Below are positions 21,743 through 32,595 of a DNA stretch of 64,000 bases, piece by piece (position 1 is the first letter of the stretch; each line of letters begins with the position of its first letter). Origin of the DNA: Gremmenia infestans. Its lineage: Eukaryota > Ascomycota > Leotiomycetes > Helotiales > Hamatocanthoscyphaceae. The translations under genes were made by a program, and so were the position numbers. A model generated the notes under the pieces. That model made no database searches. It was given only the letters and a program-made list of their open reading frames with translations, and had not been told where the DNA came from. The stretch spans positions 186,001 to 250,000 of the forward strand of contig JAFEVB010000032.1 in NCBI GenBank assembly GCA_032629725.1, in the 5' to 3' direction.

Positions 21743-24700
21743 TCACTTCTTCTTAGACTTGGACTTGCTCTTCGAGGTAGGTGCAGGGCTAGAAGCAACA
21801 CTCGAGGCTCGCGAGGAAGGAGTGGCAGAGCCAGCTTTGCTTCCGGCAGCTGATTTGACGTTGTCAAGAGCTTTATTCTGTCGCAAAATCAGTAAACGAT
21901 AACTAGCTTGAAGAGGGAATATAATACCTTCACGCCATTCTTAGACTTCTTCTTAGCTGGCCCCATACCAAGTACACTGTCTTCGTCATTTTCATCGTCG
22001 TCAGGCTCTCTCTTGCCCTTGCCATTGGTTGCCTTGGGCGCAGATGCGTCCTCGAATTCTCTAGCCACGGTCGTGAGGAGAGTAGTGCATCGTCTGCTAA
22101 TCTCGATAGGAGTTCTGCTCAAGAAGAACCAGTCGAAGCGAAATAGTGGGCTTTCACGAATATCGTCACGGATGCGTTCGAAAATCCCGTCGCTGTCAAC
22201 ACCGTATTTGTCCAGCAAGACGAGCAGGAACCGGTCCTCCTCCTCAGTGTAAACTTTCTTGTTTGTGGTAGAGACTGAGTAGTTGATCTTGAGCTGTTGT
22301 AATGGGACTCGGTACTGTTGCAACTTCTTTCGCAGCATCTTTCGCTGGTGTTCCATCTTGCGAGTCTTTTCCTCACCTGCCTCAATTAAGCTGATATATT
22401 TGAAGTAATCGGCAATCTCAGTATAACGCTGCCAGAAGACCTTTGCGTAAGCCTTGATCTCATCTGCATTTTTACTGTCAACCTCGGTGGAAATTCCATT
22501 AAAGTCTTTCCGGCCGAACTTGGCAGAGCCGTTGACAAATTGTTGAAAGTCTCGGCGGTTCCAGTCAGCGAAGCCCTGCTGAGAAAGTTGCTGTTTCTCC
22601 TCCTGCTCCTCTTCCGTAAGTGGGGTGGCATTGTCAATCTCGGCTTGATCTAAACAGCGTTCGGCTTCACGGTCGGTAAGATCAGCCTCCTCACCGTCAG
22701 GAAGCGGAACCTTATAGCCAATCTCCTTGCGATGGAATGCGGTTTCGCGGTCCTGAAGATCTCGGAGCATGCCTGGGAAGAATTGATAATCGTGGACTGT
22801 TACTTGCTTTGGCGCACGAGGAGCTTTTGGCTTGGCATCGGCAGTGCGACCACCAGTAGACAAAGCCTGCTTGTAGTACTTATCCATCGAGTAAGACTGT
22901 TCCTTGCGTTCACGTTTGGCAGGGTTGATCCAGTTGATGCCAATCTCCTTCTTGCGGTTCGTGAAATCTTGACCGTTCCACTCGTATGCAGACTCAGACG
23001 TGAACTTCTGCAAGTCATCGATTCCAAGCTTCTCATAACGAGCATTCAATTGCGCTGTGCGCTCCTCGCCATGCTTGAGGATGTCATCAATATCATCATC
23101 GTTCAAGTCAGCACCATTTTCTGCGAGAGCACCGGTTGCGCCCTTAGTCTGGAAAACTTTCTCTGCACCGTGCTGGATCATGTTAAGCAATTCATCCTTA
23201 TTTGCGGCAGCCTTAGCAGCGGTTTGTGCGCGACCTTGTTGAATGACGAGTTGATCAAGACGAAGCTTCTGGGCAGCACGTTCCAAAACTTTCTCCTCTA
23301 TGGCATTTTCTGTAACGAATCTGTAGACCACAACTTGCTTAGTTTGACCAATTCGATGAGCTCTATCCATAGCTTGAAGATCGGCCTGTGGATTCCAATC
23401 GCTGTCATAGAGCACGACAATGTCTGCACTTGTCAAGTTAATACCAAGACCTCCTGCACGAGTGGTCAAGAGAAAGACGAATTTCTCAGAGTCTTTTTTG
23501 TTGTAGTCGTCAATAGCCGAGATACGGTCTTCATGAGCAGTACCACCGTCGATACGGCAATACTTGAATTCTCTAAAGACACAGTAATCTTCCAAAATAT
23601 CTAACAATCTACTCATTTGAGAGAAGATCAGAACTCGGCTTCCTTGTTTCTTGAGGCGCACGAGCAATCTATCAAGCATGACCATCTTTCCAGCATTGAC
23701 GACAATATGCTCATCAGTGGTGTAAGGCGGTCCTGGCTCGGCGCCCTCGAAAAGATATGGATGATTGCAACATTTTCGTAACTGCATGACGATGTTCAGG
23801 AGACGTGTTTTCGACTCGCGCTTTCCCCCAGCTCCATTGACTGCATCGATATCCTTCTCAAGAATCTTCTTGTACCAATTGATTTGCATTTCGGACATGC
23901 CAATGTAAAGATTGATCTCTTTCTTTGGAAGCAAGCTCTTTTCGACATCACTCTTGACACGTCGGAGCAAGAAAGGTCGAAGAACACGGTGGAGTTGCTG
24001 GACAACGGTGTCTTGATCTTCACCTTGACCAGAAAACCACTGGTCAAAGGCTTCCGAGTCGCCAAAAACGTCGGGAAGCAGGAAATTGAGCAGCGCCCAA
24101 AGCTCGTGTAAGTTATTTTGAAGAGGAGTACCCGTGATCAAAAGACGATTGCGAGAGTTGAACAGTCGAATGACTTGGGCCAGCGAGGATTCCTCATTCT
24201 TGATGCGGTGTGCCTTGACAAATTAGTATAGGCCATCTATGCACAAATATGACCAGGAACTTACCTCGTCAATAATAATGTATTCCCAAGCAAATTTCTT
24301 TAGATGAGATTTCTCTCGTAGAATCATTTCATAACTCGTAATGCAACAGTCGAATTTCTCGTCAATCAGACGCTCGTTTATCAAAGCGTGGCGCTCATCT
24401 TTGGCTCCTTGAAGGACTAGGACATTGACCTCGGGTGTCCATTTTGCAAATTCTCTCTTCCAATTATCGAGGGTAGACTTTGGTACTATAATGAGATGTG
24501 GTCCTGTAATACCCATGATATGTCTCAGATAGCCAAGGAAGGCAATGGTTTGTAGAGTCTTGCCCAAACCCATCTCATCTGCGAGTATACCAGAGATACC
24601 GTTTTCGTGGAGGGATATAAGCCAGTTCAAACCCGAAACTTGATAGTCACGCATCTCACCACCCTTAATGAATCCTGGAGATTCTCGGAAGACAGTCTCT

Positions 24701-25383
24701 GCAGAGCCTCCAACCTTTTCATCCTTCAGAAGCTCCGCGTCTTCTTCCGCTTCTGTTCTTCGTCGCTTCTCGCTGGCTGCGCCGCCCTGTCTACTACGAC
24801 CCTTCTTAGCCTTCTCAGCAGCGTCCTCATTCTGTTTGTCAATTTCAGCCATGATTTCTTTCATCCGCGGGTTGGGATTTGTTTCGATGAAATGTCTAAA
24901 GAGGTCCGTCAAACCGAGGAGGTATCGAAATCGTCGAATAGAGTCATCTTCCTATGATACAAATATATGTCAGTCTGTAAAGCTTGGTGGACTTCCAGTG
25001 CTTGATTCAAACGCACCTTTGACTCGCCAAGTACATCATGTTTCTTGCCAAAAACACTTCTACGAAGCTGGGTGGCCTCTGATCTTCGTTTTCGGCCGTC
25101 AAATGTAACAGCGTCACCAACGACACTGCTTGCTGTAGTATTGGGATTTGTATCAGAATCTTCTGTGAAGTCTGGGGTTTCGTCGACATCCTATAGAACA
25201 GGGACAGTTAGTTCGGCTGATAGATATGGGAGATGGAAGGCGTGGATTTCATGCTGTTGAAGACCGCTTGAGCGATGTGCCACGTACCATCGGATCAACA
25301 GGTAGCTGTCTGATCTCCGAAGCATCGGCCATGGAAGTATCGGTGTCCACCCCGCTGTTACGAGAAGAGCGCGTGGGAGCCAT
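21743..25383 (-). CDS. ISWI-family chromatin remodelling ATPase
   Basis: Exons 25383-25288, 25190-25017, 24951-24265, 24213-21928 and 21877-21743 give 1125 residues, the usual ISWI length. After an acidic N-terminus comes the SNF2 ATPase: GILADEMGLGKT, the DEAH box split exactly by an intron (DE at the end of exon 3, AH at the start of exon 4), LLITGTPLQNN near 343, and AHRIGQTKQ near 605. A HAND domain begins near 748 (INPAKRERKEQSYSMDKYY), followed by SANT near 888 and SLIDE near 1000-1065. A Lys/Ser-rich basic tail ends the protein. ISWI enzymes slide and space nucleosomes using ATP and need the HAND-SANT-SLIDE module to contact linker DNA. Yeast has two paralogues, ISW1 and ISW2; which of these is the closer cannot be decided by eye. 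Confidence 0.95.
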
Positions 25384-25885
25384 ATTGAGGCTGTTATCCC
25401 TTTAGAGGGAGCGAGTTAGTTGATGCGCCGAATAGGACTTTAGACAGCGCCGCAATTAGAGTGTTGGGATTCGTGGTCGCGTGGGTGATTAAATCACCCT
25501 GTGTAGATGAGGTTGCGGACGTGTTTTAAAGAAGGAGACTGCTTCCATTTGAGGCGTGGAACAACCTTGGTCGACGCGTTCCTTTTCCATCAATTAATTC
25601 TGGGGCACATGTGACTAGGGCTGTTCTAGCCTCTTTTGGCTTCCCCTCCAAAAAAGGCACGGATAATCAACTACGACTGTTTGGAAACACACATTACAGC
25701 GAAAATCTTATCTTGCCGCCTTTCGAAGGACTACACCTAACTGATTCACTACTTGGTGCTTTGTTGCTAGTCCACTGTATATTCATTACCCCCAGCGCTC
25801 TCTTGAAATTTTCCTTTGATCTGCAAGCCCCCGGCTGACAACGAATCCAAACTACGACCACTACTCGTCATAACCTCATACAGCC
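25384..25885. other. Divergent promoter region
   Basis: About 500 nt between the ISWI start and the HAPSTR1-like start, transcribed away from each other. Only short open frames occur. The final 100 nt are C- and A-rich, like a leader. Confidence 0.4.
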
Positions 25886-26728
25886 ATGGACTCCATGAGA
25901 AGTTTGAACACCTCCCTTCCTGGTGCCGGCACCTCACCTGCAAAACAACAGACCGTCGAACCCCCTGGAAACCTCATCCAAGCCTTCAGAGCAGCTGCTC
26001 TCTCAATCACGACACTCTACAAAACCGCCGCGGACGATCTGGGGAAATCTAGAGCAGAAGGCTACCAGGACGCCCTGGACGATCTTCTTACCTTCTTGGA
26101 TAAACAGGATATTGGCCTTAGTGATGGTGAGGGATGGAGGATTCGGCAATGGGCAACGGAAAGGCTGGACGGACGAGATTCGGTCTCTCAACACGCAGAA
26201 AGTGACGATGAGGCGGTCGAAAAGGCTGAAGGAGCAGCATCATCCCCTGTTCTTCAAAGGTCTCAGAGTGACACTAGAGTGAACACAAATCCACAACCTA
26301 CTCGAACAGCATCTCCTATGCGGACAGAATCATCAGGCCCACCTACAGCAGCTCCAACTCCTGCAGAGGTCTCAGCTCCAAGTATGCCTCAACAAGGAGC
26401 ATTCACATTTCGAGCTTCACAACAGTACCCACAAGATGCCGACATTGTGCTATCCGACCTCAACATAACCGACAGCACTCGTTCACAAAGTCATGGTCCC
26501 ACGCATTCTTCGAACAATCCAGGTATTACGATCTCACGACCTTCACGAACGGCCTCGAGACACAGCAACCATTCTGCACGACTCGGTCCTAGGGTTCCAA
26601 GTGTCGTAACTAGAGTAGGCCATAAACGGAAATCTAATTTGCCTGACTTCGACTTCTTCGACATTGGGAATCTAGATTATGGCAAAGACGGTTCCGGTGG
26701 GGGTGGAAAGCGTGGGAGATTTGCATGA
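25886..26728 (+). CDS. HAPSTR1/TAPR1-like (C16orf72 family) stress-response protein
   Basis: A single-exon gene of 280 codons starting at an ATG in good context. The N-terminal part (residues about 28-90) has the pattern F.AAA.S.TTLYK......GYQ.ALDDLL.FL. This resembles the conserved core of metazoan C16orf72/HAPSTR1, where the helices bind the ubiquitin ligase HUWE1 and modulate stress signalling. The middle is Ser/Pro/Thr-rich and probably disordered. The tail has a basic nuclear-localisation-like stretch (GHKRKSN), a short aromatic/acidic motif (DFDFFDIGNLDYG) and a Gly/Lys/Arg end. The family link rests on remembered motif similarity only, so the functional reading is tentative. It could be simply a conserved fungal nuclear protein. 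Confidence 0.6.
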   Translation: MDSMRSLNTSLPGAGTSPAKQQTVEPPGNLIQAFRAAALSITTLYKTAADDLGKSRAEGYQDALDDLLTFLDKQDIGLSDGEGWRIRQWATERLDGRDSVSQHAESDDEAVEKAEGAASSPVLQRSQSDTRVNTNPQPTRTASPMRTESSGPPTAAPTPAEVSAPSMPQQGAFTFRASQQYPQDADIVLSDLNITDSTRSQSHGPTHSSNNPGITISRPSRTASRHSNHSARLGPRVPSVVTRVGHKRKSNLPDFDFFDIGNLDYGKDGSGGGGKRGRFA

Positions 26729-27832
26729 ATAGTTGACGGTTTCTACGATGCTTATGATACCCAAAGCTGCTTGGCCGCTTGGCTATGTGCAGTAAGCGCT
26801 GTCTTGTTGCACTTCGGACTCATATTGGTTGCGTCGGGGTCATAATACGCACTCTGTTAGATGATTATAATGCATTGGAGGGAGTCTTTGGGGACAGATA
26901 TACGCCTCGGGCAGGACGATTGCATGAAGGGTAGCATTACGAGGCGTTAGCCTTGACCTAGGTTATGCGAGCTACACGGACAGCCGTAGGGAGACTTGAT
27001 GCAGTCAGCGGCAATAAATTTTGCACAAACGATGACATGACCTGTTGATTTTGGTGATTTTGTGAGGTTCATGGGTATAGTGGCACTGGCACTGGCACGT
27101 CTCTGGTTTTTTAACTGTGATGTGAGGTATCCCATCGGTATCCAAGGTGTTATGCAGGGATGAAGAATTACGGCTAGACATCTAAATTGAAGGGTGGAAA
27201 TAGAGGAATAGGAAGACTGCAGCCAAGGGAATGCCGTCTGTCGAAACCTGAGAATGGTAGTGCTACTTTGCCAAGGAACCAGAACATACTAATTATATCA
27301 GCCATTGTTAGATATTTTTGATAGTAGACTTTGCTACATAACTCCTATAGTGTTTTACGGTCTTCTCCACAAAAACCTATACTCCTTATGGTAGATAGAG
27401 CGGCACATACTTGAAATTTTAATGCCCGACGCCGCCTGGCACATTTTAAATTGGTGCTGCTTTTTCCTGTCTATCATAAGTAGCATAGGGCGTTTTTTAA
27501 AGAAGGCCGTAAAATACCATAGGAGATAGGTAGGTGGCTTGTGTTACCCCGTCATCCTCTCAACCCACAAAGTGCGAGGGGTAAGCTTAGGAATTCCAAT
27601 TCTAGAACTGAAAAACTATACTTAGACAGAAATAACATCTTTAACAACGATTACTTTAAACAAGCGTACTCCTTCTCAACTTCGCCTTTCCCCAAGAATT
27701 ACTGAATTCGGACTTTTGTGATATTTAATAGGGGCTCGCTAGCTCCTAGCTTACTAAGCAGATTCAGCTCGATGATGGCTTTGTTCTGCTCCACATATCC
27801 CACGTTTACAATCTCGAGTTCACAACACACCA
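26729..27832. other. Intergenic region, no gene seen
   Basis: About 1.1 kb between two plus-strand genes. Strongly AT-rich stretches occur at about 27250-27500 and 27600-27760. No open frame over 65 codons and no RNA gene was recognised. Confidence 0.4.
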
Positions 27833-29232
27833 ATGCGGTATATTCAGATTCCTCGTGCGATATCCCAATTTAGCAAGCCTGGTCACAGCAAGACATTTGT
27901 ACCCAGAATATTCACAAGAGGGTTCGGTATGACTATTCCACTTTTGAAAGAGCCGAGACGGTTTGCTCCGCTGAAGGAGGGGGTTGTGAATACTGGCGGG
28001 GCGCCGAAGTTGAAGGGTATTGTGTTTGATGTTGATGGGACTTTGTGGTGAGTCAATTTACAGTCATTTGTATTTTGTTATGGTATTTCGTATTGGGAAG
28101 TACCTATTTAAGTGGGTCAAGTGATCATGATTGAAGGAGAAATGGCTTGACGTTTTTGACTCGTATAATTTTGGAGACATTTGAAGTTCCTAGAGTTTAG
28201 TGGTTCTCTGGATAGAGCTGAGATTGGGAGTTTGGCAAATCCCGTTTTGCTTTGTTCGGCTGCTTTGTACTTGTTCGAACTCATTTTAGTATCCTCTGGT
28301 TCTCCCAGTTCTGCGTCGGGATATGCTTTGCTTTACAGAGTCATAAGTTGCTCTGTCCCAGTAAATACTCTATGTGCTCTCTGAGAAGTTCAAAATTAGA
28401 CATGTTGGGAACTTTGGGCATCCGAGCTCCTAATACCTGTTCAGCCGAAGTCAACAATCTGAAGCATAGAGACTTGGTGGAAATGTTCTACTGGATTTGA
28501 GACATTCTAACTACCCCCTCCAGCGTCCAGCAAAACTACATGTTCGGCCAAATGCGCTCCGCCCTCAACATCACCAAAGCCACCGACATCCTCGACCACT
28601 GCCACTCTCTCCCCCCCGCCGAATGCGAAGAAGCCCTCGAAAAGATCCGCAACATCGAGCGCGAAGCCATGGTGCTCCAAGAAGCGCAGCCCGGTCTGGT
28701 CCCTTTGATGACCTATTTAGAATCCAAGAATTTACCCAAGGGTATCTGTACGCGGAATTTCGAAACACCGGTTAACCATTTGCTGGGCAAGTTTCTGGAA
28801 GGGAAGACGTTTAGTCCGATTGTAACGAGGGAGTTCCGGCCGCCAAAGCCAAGTCCAGAGGGGATCTTGTTTATTGCGAAAACTTGGGGGTTTGTAGGGG
28901 ATGATGGAAAGGGCGTAGGCGAGGAGTTGATTATGGTTGGGTGAGTTTTGAAATCTAAGGTTAGAAGATGGCATTACTGACTATTTTCCCGTGATTCTAT
29001 TGATGACATGACCGCCGGATATAGAGCTGGTGCTGCGACGGTCCTGCTTGTGAATGAGATAAACGCCCATCTTGCAACGCATGAGCATACAGATCTCGTT
29101 ATCTCCAGGTTAGACGAATTGGTTGAGATCTTGGAAAAAGGATTCGTAGGGCGCATTGCTAGGGGAGATGAAGATGATGATTTGAAGGGCCGCGCAGAGG
29201 GTGTGTTGCGGGAAGGAAAGGGAGAGGAGTAG
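27833..29232 (+). CDS. HAD-superfamily phosphatase (phosphoglycolate phosphatase-like)
   Basis: Exons 27833-28047, 28524-28940 and 28992-29232 sum to 290 residues. HAD motif I is FDVDGTL at the end of exon 1 (nucleophile Asp and acid Asp). Motif II is the Thr in ICTRN, motif III the Lys in PPKPSP, and motif IV MVGDSIDDM across the second junction. The helical cap lies between motifs I and II (QNYMFGQMRSAL...). The first 30 residues are basic and could target mitochondria. The product probably hydrolyses a small phosphate ester; the substrate is not evident. Two oddities: the first intron is 476 nt, long for this genome, and the second intron ends in CG instead of AG (28990-28991) although branch site and pyrimidine tract are normal. 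That junction is forced by the frame, so either a base is missing or the gene is damaged. Confidence 0.8.
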
Positions 29233-29529
29233 CGCAGCGATATCAACGTAGATGAGAAGATGAAATCGGCATTCAGCCAAGTGTTTAATTATCTAAATAC
29301 GGCCAAAACAACGCTACAACCTCGCTTTGCAGGCCAACAACGCATTTGCATGATTAACAGTATTCTCCTTATCTTGAAAAATGGCTTCGAGGCTTCCAAC
29401 AACAAGTTCATATCAAAAAACCTTCGAACTACACATAAAGGCTTGCACAGATGAGAGACGCCGACAGATGCTTCAAGATGCTAGTACGTTCAACGTATAG
29501 AATCACACAAAGATGATATACGAGACATG

Positions 29530-31463
29530 CTAGTATTGTGGGCCGTTGCCGCTTGGGTATCCTCCCGCACCGTACAAGCTGTTTCCAAAAGTTGCTTGTC
29601 TCCGACTCTCCTTCTTGACATCAAGATCACTGATCTCTTTGTTTGGGACGGGAGGGGGTGGAAGGGGCCCAGCGGGCGGCGCAGGTCGCATTGGCAGAGA
29701 TGCGGTGCTGAATGTGACGGCACCGGCGCTTGATGGTCCGTTACTTCCACTACGGTCGGGGGCATTCATAGTTGTCGTTTTCGGTATTGAGTTTGTGGTT
29801 TGAGTCCTGGGAGGGAGGCCGGGATGGGCAGAGGCAGAGGTACCAGATGCACGGCCCAGGCTCATTGAACCGTTCTTAGTAGGTGACCTGCTGCTATCAC
29901 CATATGGCGGAGATGCCAAGCCGGAACGCACATCAGCTCCTCCGATGGGAATATCGCCCGATGTGGGTGTGGGCAAAGAGTACTCCGCTGAATTGGGTCC
30001 CGCAGTAGGCGAGTCAACTGAGCGAAGGAGCTTCTCCGTCGAGGGTGATAGTTGAGGGGCGAGATGGGATTTACGGTTATCTCTCTCCATCATACTCACA
30101 GCCCATTGTCTCAGATCTACAGGAGTACGTTTTGCGGCTTGAACAAAAGGCTCACGTTCCTACTCAAATGTATCAGCACTGCGAAGAATAATTTATCCAC
30201 AGAAGGGGTACTTACATAGAGCTCCGCTGGTGTAGGTCGGTCTTCAGGTCCCTTTGCCATACACTTCTGAATCATGTCCTCAAGAATTGAGGGAAAAGCT
30301 TCACTCTTGGGGAGCTTCGGCGCTGGCTCATAGACAATTTGTTGTAGCAGATCCAGGATACCCGCTGGGGCTCCGTCCCCGTCCGACAATTGTTCGCTAG
30401 CATCAAAGGGGAATTTTCCAATAGCTAATTCCATAATAGAGAGTCCAAAACTCCATACGTCAGACTTCACGGTATATTTCTGGCCTTGGATTCGCTCGGG
30501 GGCCATGTATGTCGATGTACCGACGAAGGTATCCGCAACGGAGTTTACTAGCTCCCCTGAGACCCCAAAATCGCACAGTTTTATCTGTCCTCTTGAGTTT
30601 ACCAATATATTGGAGGGTTTGATGTCTCTGTGCATGATGTGATGGTTCGTGTACAGATAAGTTAGTCCGCCGAGGGTGGCCTCTGCGATCTTTCCCAATA
30701 CATCCACTCGGACGGGCCCGAATTGCCTAGAGACCCAGTCCAAGGACCTAATAACGCTCTTAGCAGGAAATTATATTCAACTGCGGACAAATACATACCC
30801 TACATCCATATATTCCATACACATAATAACATCGCTGTTTTCGCTCAAGAATGCCCCATAGAAGTTGACTATATAGTCCGAGCTGGTATTGTGCATAATT
30901 TGCAGTTCTCGAACTATCCGACGACGCATTTCGGTTTTGGCTTCGACGTGTATAACCTAGAAGAGTCAGACCAGTTGGAAGCGACTTCTCGAAACATAAT
31001 ACCGTACCTTCCTCGCCATGACAGTGTTGGTGGCCACATGTCGAACTTTACTGACAGTCCCTCCATTACCATGACCAAGTTCTTTTAGCACCGCAAGGTC
31101 TTCCTTCTTCAAGTCTAATTTATATTCGATCCCAATCTCTAGTTGTGCGGTTTGTCTACTAGCATCATGCTTTTCTCCGCCTGGGATCTGGAGATCGCTT
31201 TCTGAGGGCTGGACAGCTCTAGCTGCGGGCTTTGCTAAAGCGAGCTGGTAGTTAAACAGAGAGTCAGTTTTGTATTCTATTACGGCGGACGCGGAAGGAA
31301 ACGTAACAAGAGAGAACAAAACATGTCGTTTCATGATGCATGATACGAGATGAAGATGTCTCAGGAGCAGTAGACGAAGAATTCAAGGAATCGAGTATCT
31401 TACGCCCTTCACATTCTTCCTCTTTAGGGTCCGGACAGCTCCAATACTGCCGCTGTCTGCCAT
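29530..31463 (-). CDS. STE7: MAP kinase kinase, Ste7-type
   Basis: Exons 31463-31404, 31244-31008, 30956-30799, 30747-30216 and 30159-29530 give 538 residues. The N-terminus has the short basic TLKRKNVKG stretch typical of MAPKK docking regions. Kinase features in order: glycine loop LGHGNGGTV, invariant Lys in MARKVIHVE, HRDIKPSN near 191, DFG near 211, activation loop SVADTFVGTSTYMAPE with the MAPKK S-x3-T phosphosites near 221-225, and DVWSFG. A Ser/Pro-rich tail of about 190 residues follows. Sequence style matches Ste7 more than Pbs2 or Mkk1. In filamentous ascomycetes this kinase links Ste11 to the Fus3/Kss1-type MAPK controlling fusion, mating and, in pathogens, host penetration. The Ste7 assignment is by loop and core similarity. 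Confidence 0.88.
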
Positions 31464-32595
31464 GTTGAAGAGTTCAATTATCTGGTCGGTAGGCGCAGAG
31501 TTGATCAACGGACGCGGACGGTTGTTCTAAGCGCGGGGTGCGCAGCTCCTGAAAGTAAGCAATCCTCGGGGTATTTGGGCGGGCTATATCAAGAAATCGA
31601 TACTTCGTCGGCTGTGTAAGGTGACAAGACTCGATGTTTGTGGCATATGGTAAGGATGGTTACACTATTATGTGAGGCGGTAGAGATGCTGGTGGTGGTT
31701 GACCTTGTGGGCGTTGGCGTTGTCCGACGCTACAGTATCCAACGAGGGGCAGAAATCAGATGCAACCAGACCGGAGGTTAGGCATGAACCGCACCGATTT
31801 TTAAAGGATGGACGGGAAGGGAAAGAGAGCAATTGTTTTCTTTTATTCATGTTTCTCTCTCAAAGGATCAGTCGGAACTTTTAAGGGGTCAATAATAGTT
31901 AGCCCATCGCATGGACTTCGTTACAAATAGCGACGTCTCATCTTTTGGTCTCTTTTGCAATTATCTGGTGATCCATCCAGCTCCCAGGCACGTTCACTTG
32001 CATCAGGTACACATCAGCGGAGACTCAGGGATGATCCGAGCCTTGGCTTCCCTTCCCTTCCTTTCACTGGACTGGTAACTGGCTGCTTTGTTGGCAACTC
32101 AGGACATCGCACAAGCAGGAACAGGAGAAAGTTGCTTTGTTCGATAATAATAAGAGACATACATGCAGACACCAAATCTATTATTGACATAGCATAGGCA
32201 TAGCTCAGTCCCACTCGGGATCTAGTTCTAGTTCAAGTTCTAGATCCGTTCCGTTTGCACAAGAGGAGAAGCCTGTCCTGTCCTCTCCTGTCCTGTCCTC
32301 TCCTGTCCTGTTCTAATCCTATTTAAGCCGCGAGCGGTAAGTGAAGGCAGTAAATATAAATATTCATTCTTAGCCCCCAAACAGGGGCGGCGTAAACTAA
32401 CCTAGAACGGACTAGCGACAAGCTGGGCATCTTCAATTCTAGAGTTGAGTTGAAGACGCGACATTTTTTGTCTATCGGCGCAACTTATCCTCCCTCTACC
32501 TAGCTGCCTAAAGCTCTCAGACCTCTGCATTAATCCGCCACCTCTCCCGTTGCCATCATCTTTTCCATCTTCACGAAAAATCAACAACCGCAAAG
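31464..32595. other. Divergent promoter region between STE7 and SPT6
   Basis: About 1.1 kb. It contains a run of CCTGTCCTGTCCTCT repeats at about 32272-32311 and a TCTAGTTC-type repeat just before (32221-32245). The final 200 nt are pyrimidine-rich and form the likely SPT6 leader. No gene is supported. Confidence 0.45.
32272..32311. repeat. Short pyrimidine tandem repeat (TCCTG/TCCTC units)
   Basis: Consecutive pentamers TCCTG and TCCTC arranged in a roughly 15-nt higher-order period, about 40 nt long. It lies some 280 nt upstream of the SPT6 start. CT-rich tracts of this kind are common in fungal promoters; a role is not shown. Confidence 0.7.

Noticed and set aside
22732..23604. 290-codon plus-strand open frame
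   Set aside because: It lies entirely antisense to the ISWI coding exon, whose SNF2 motifs are unmistakable. The antisense protein shows no domain.
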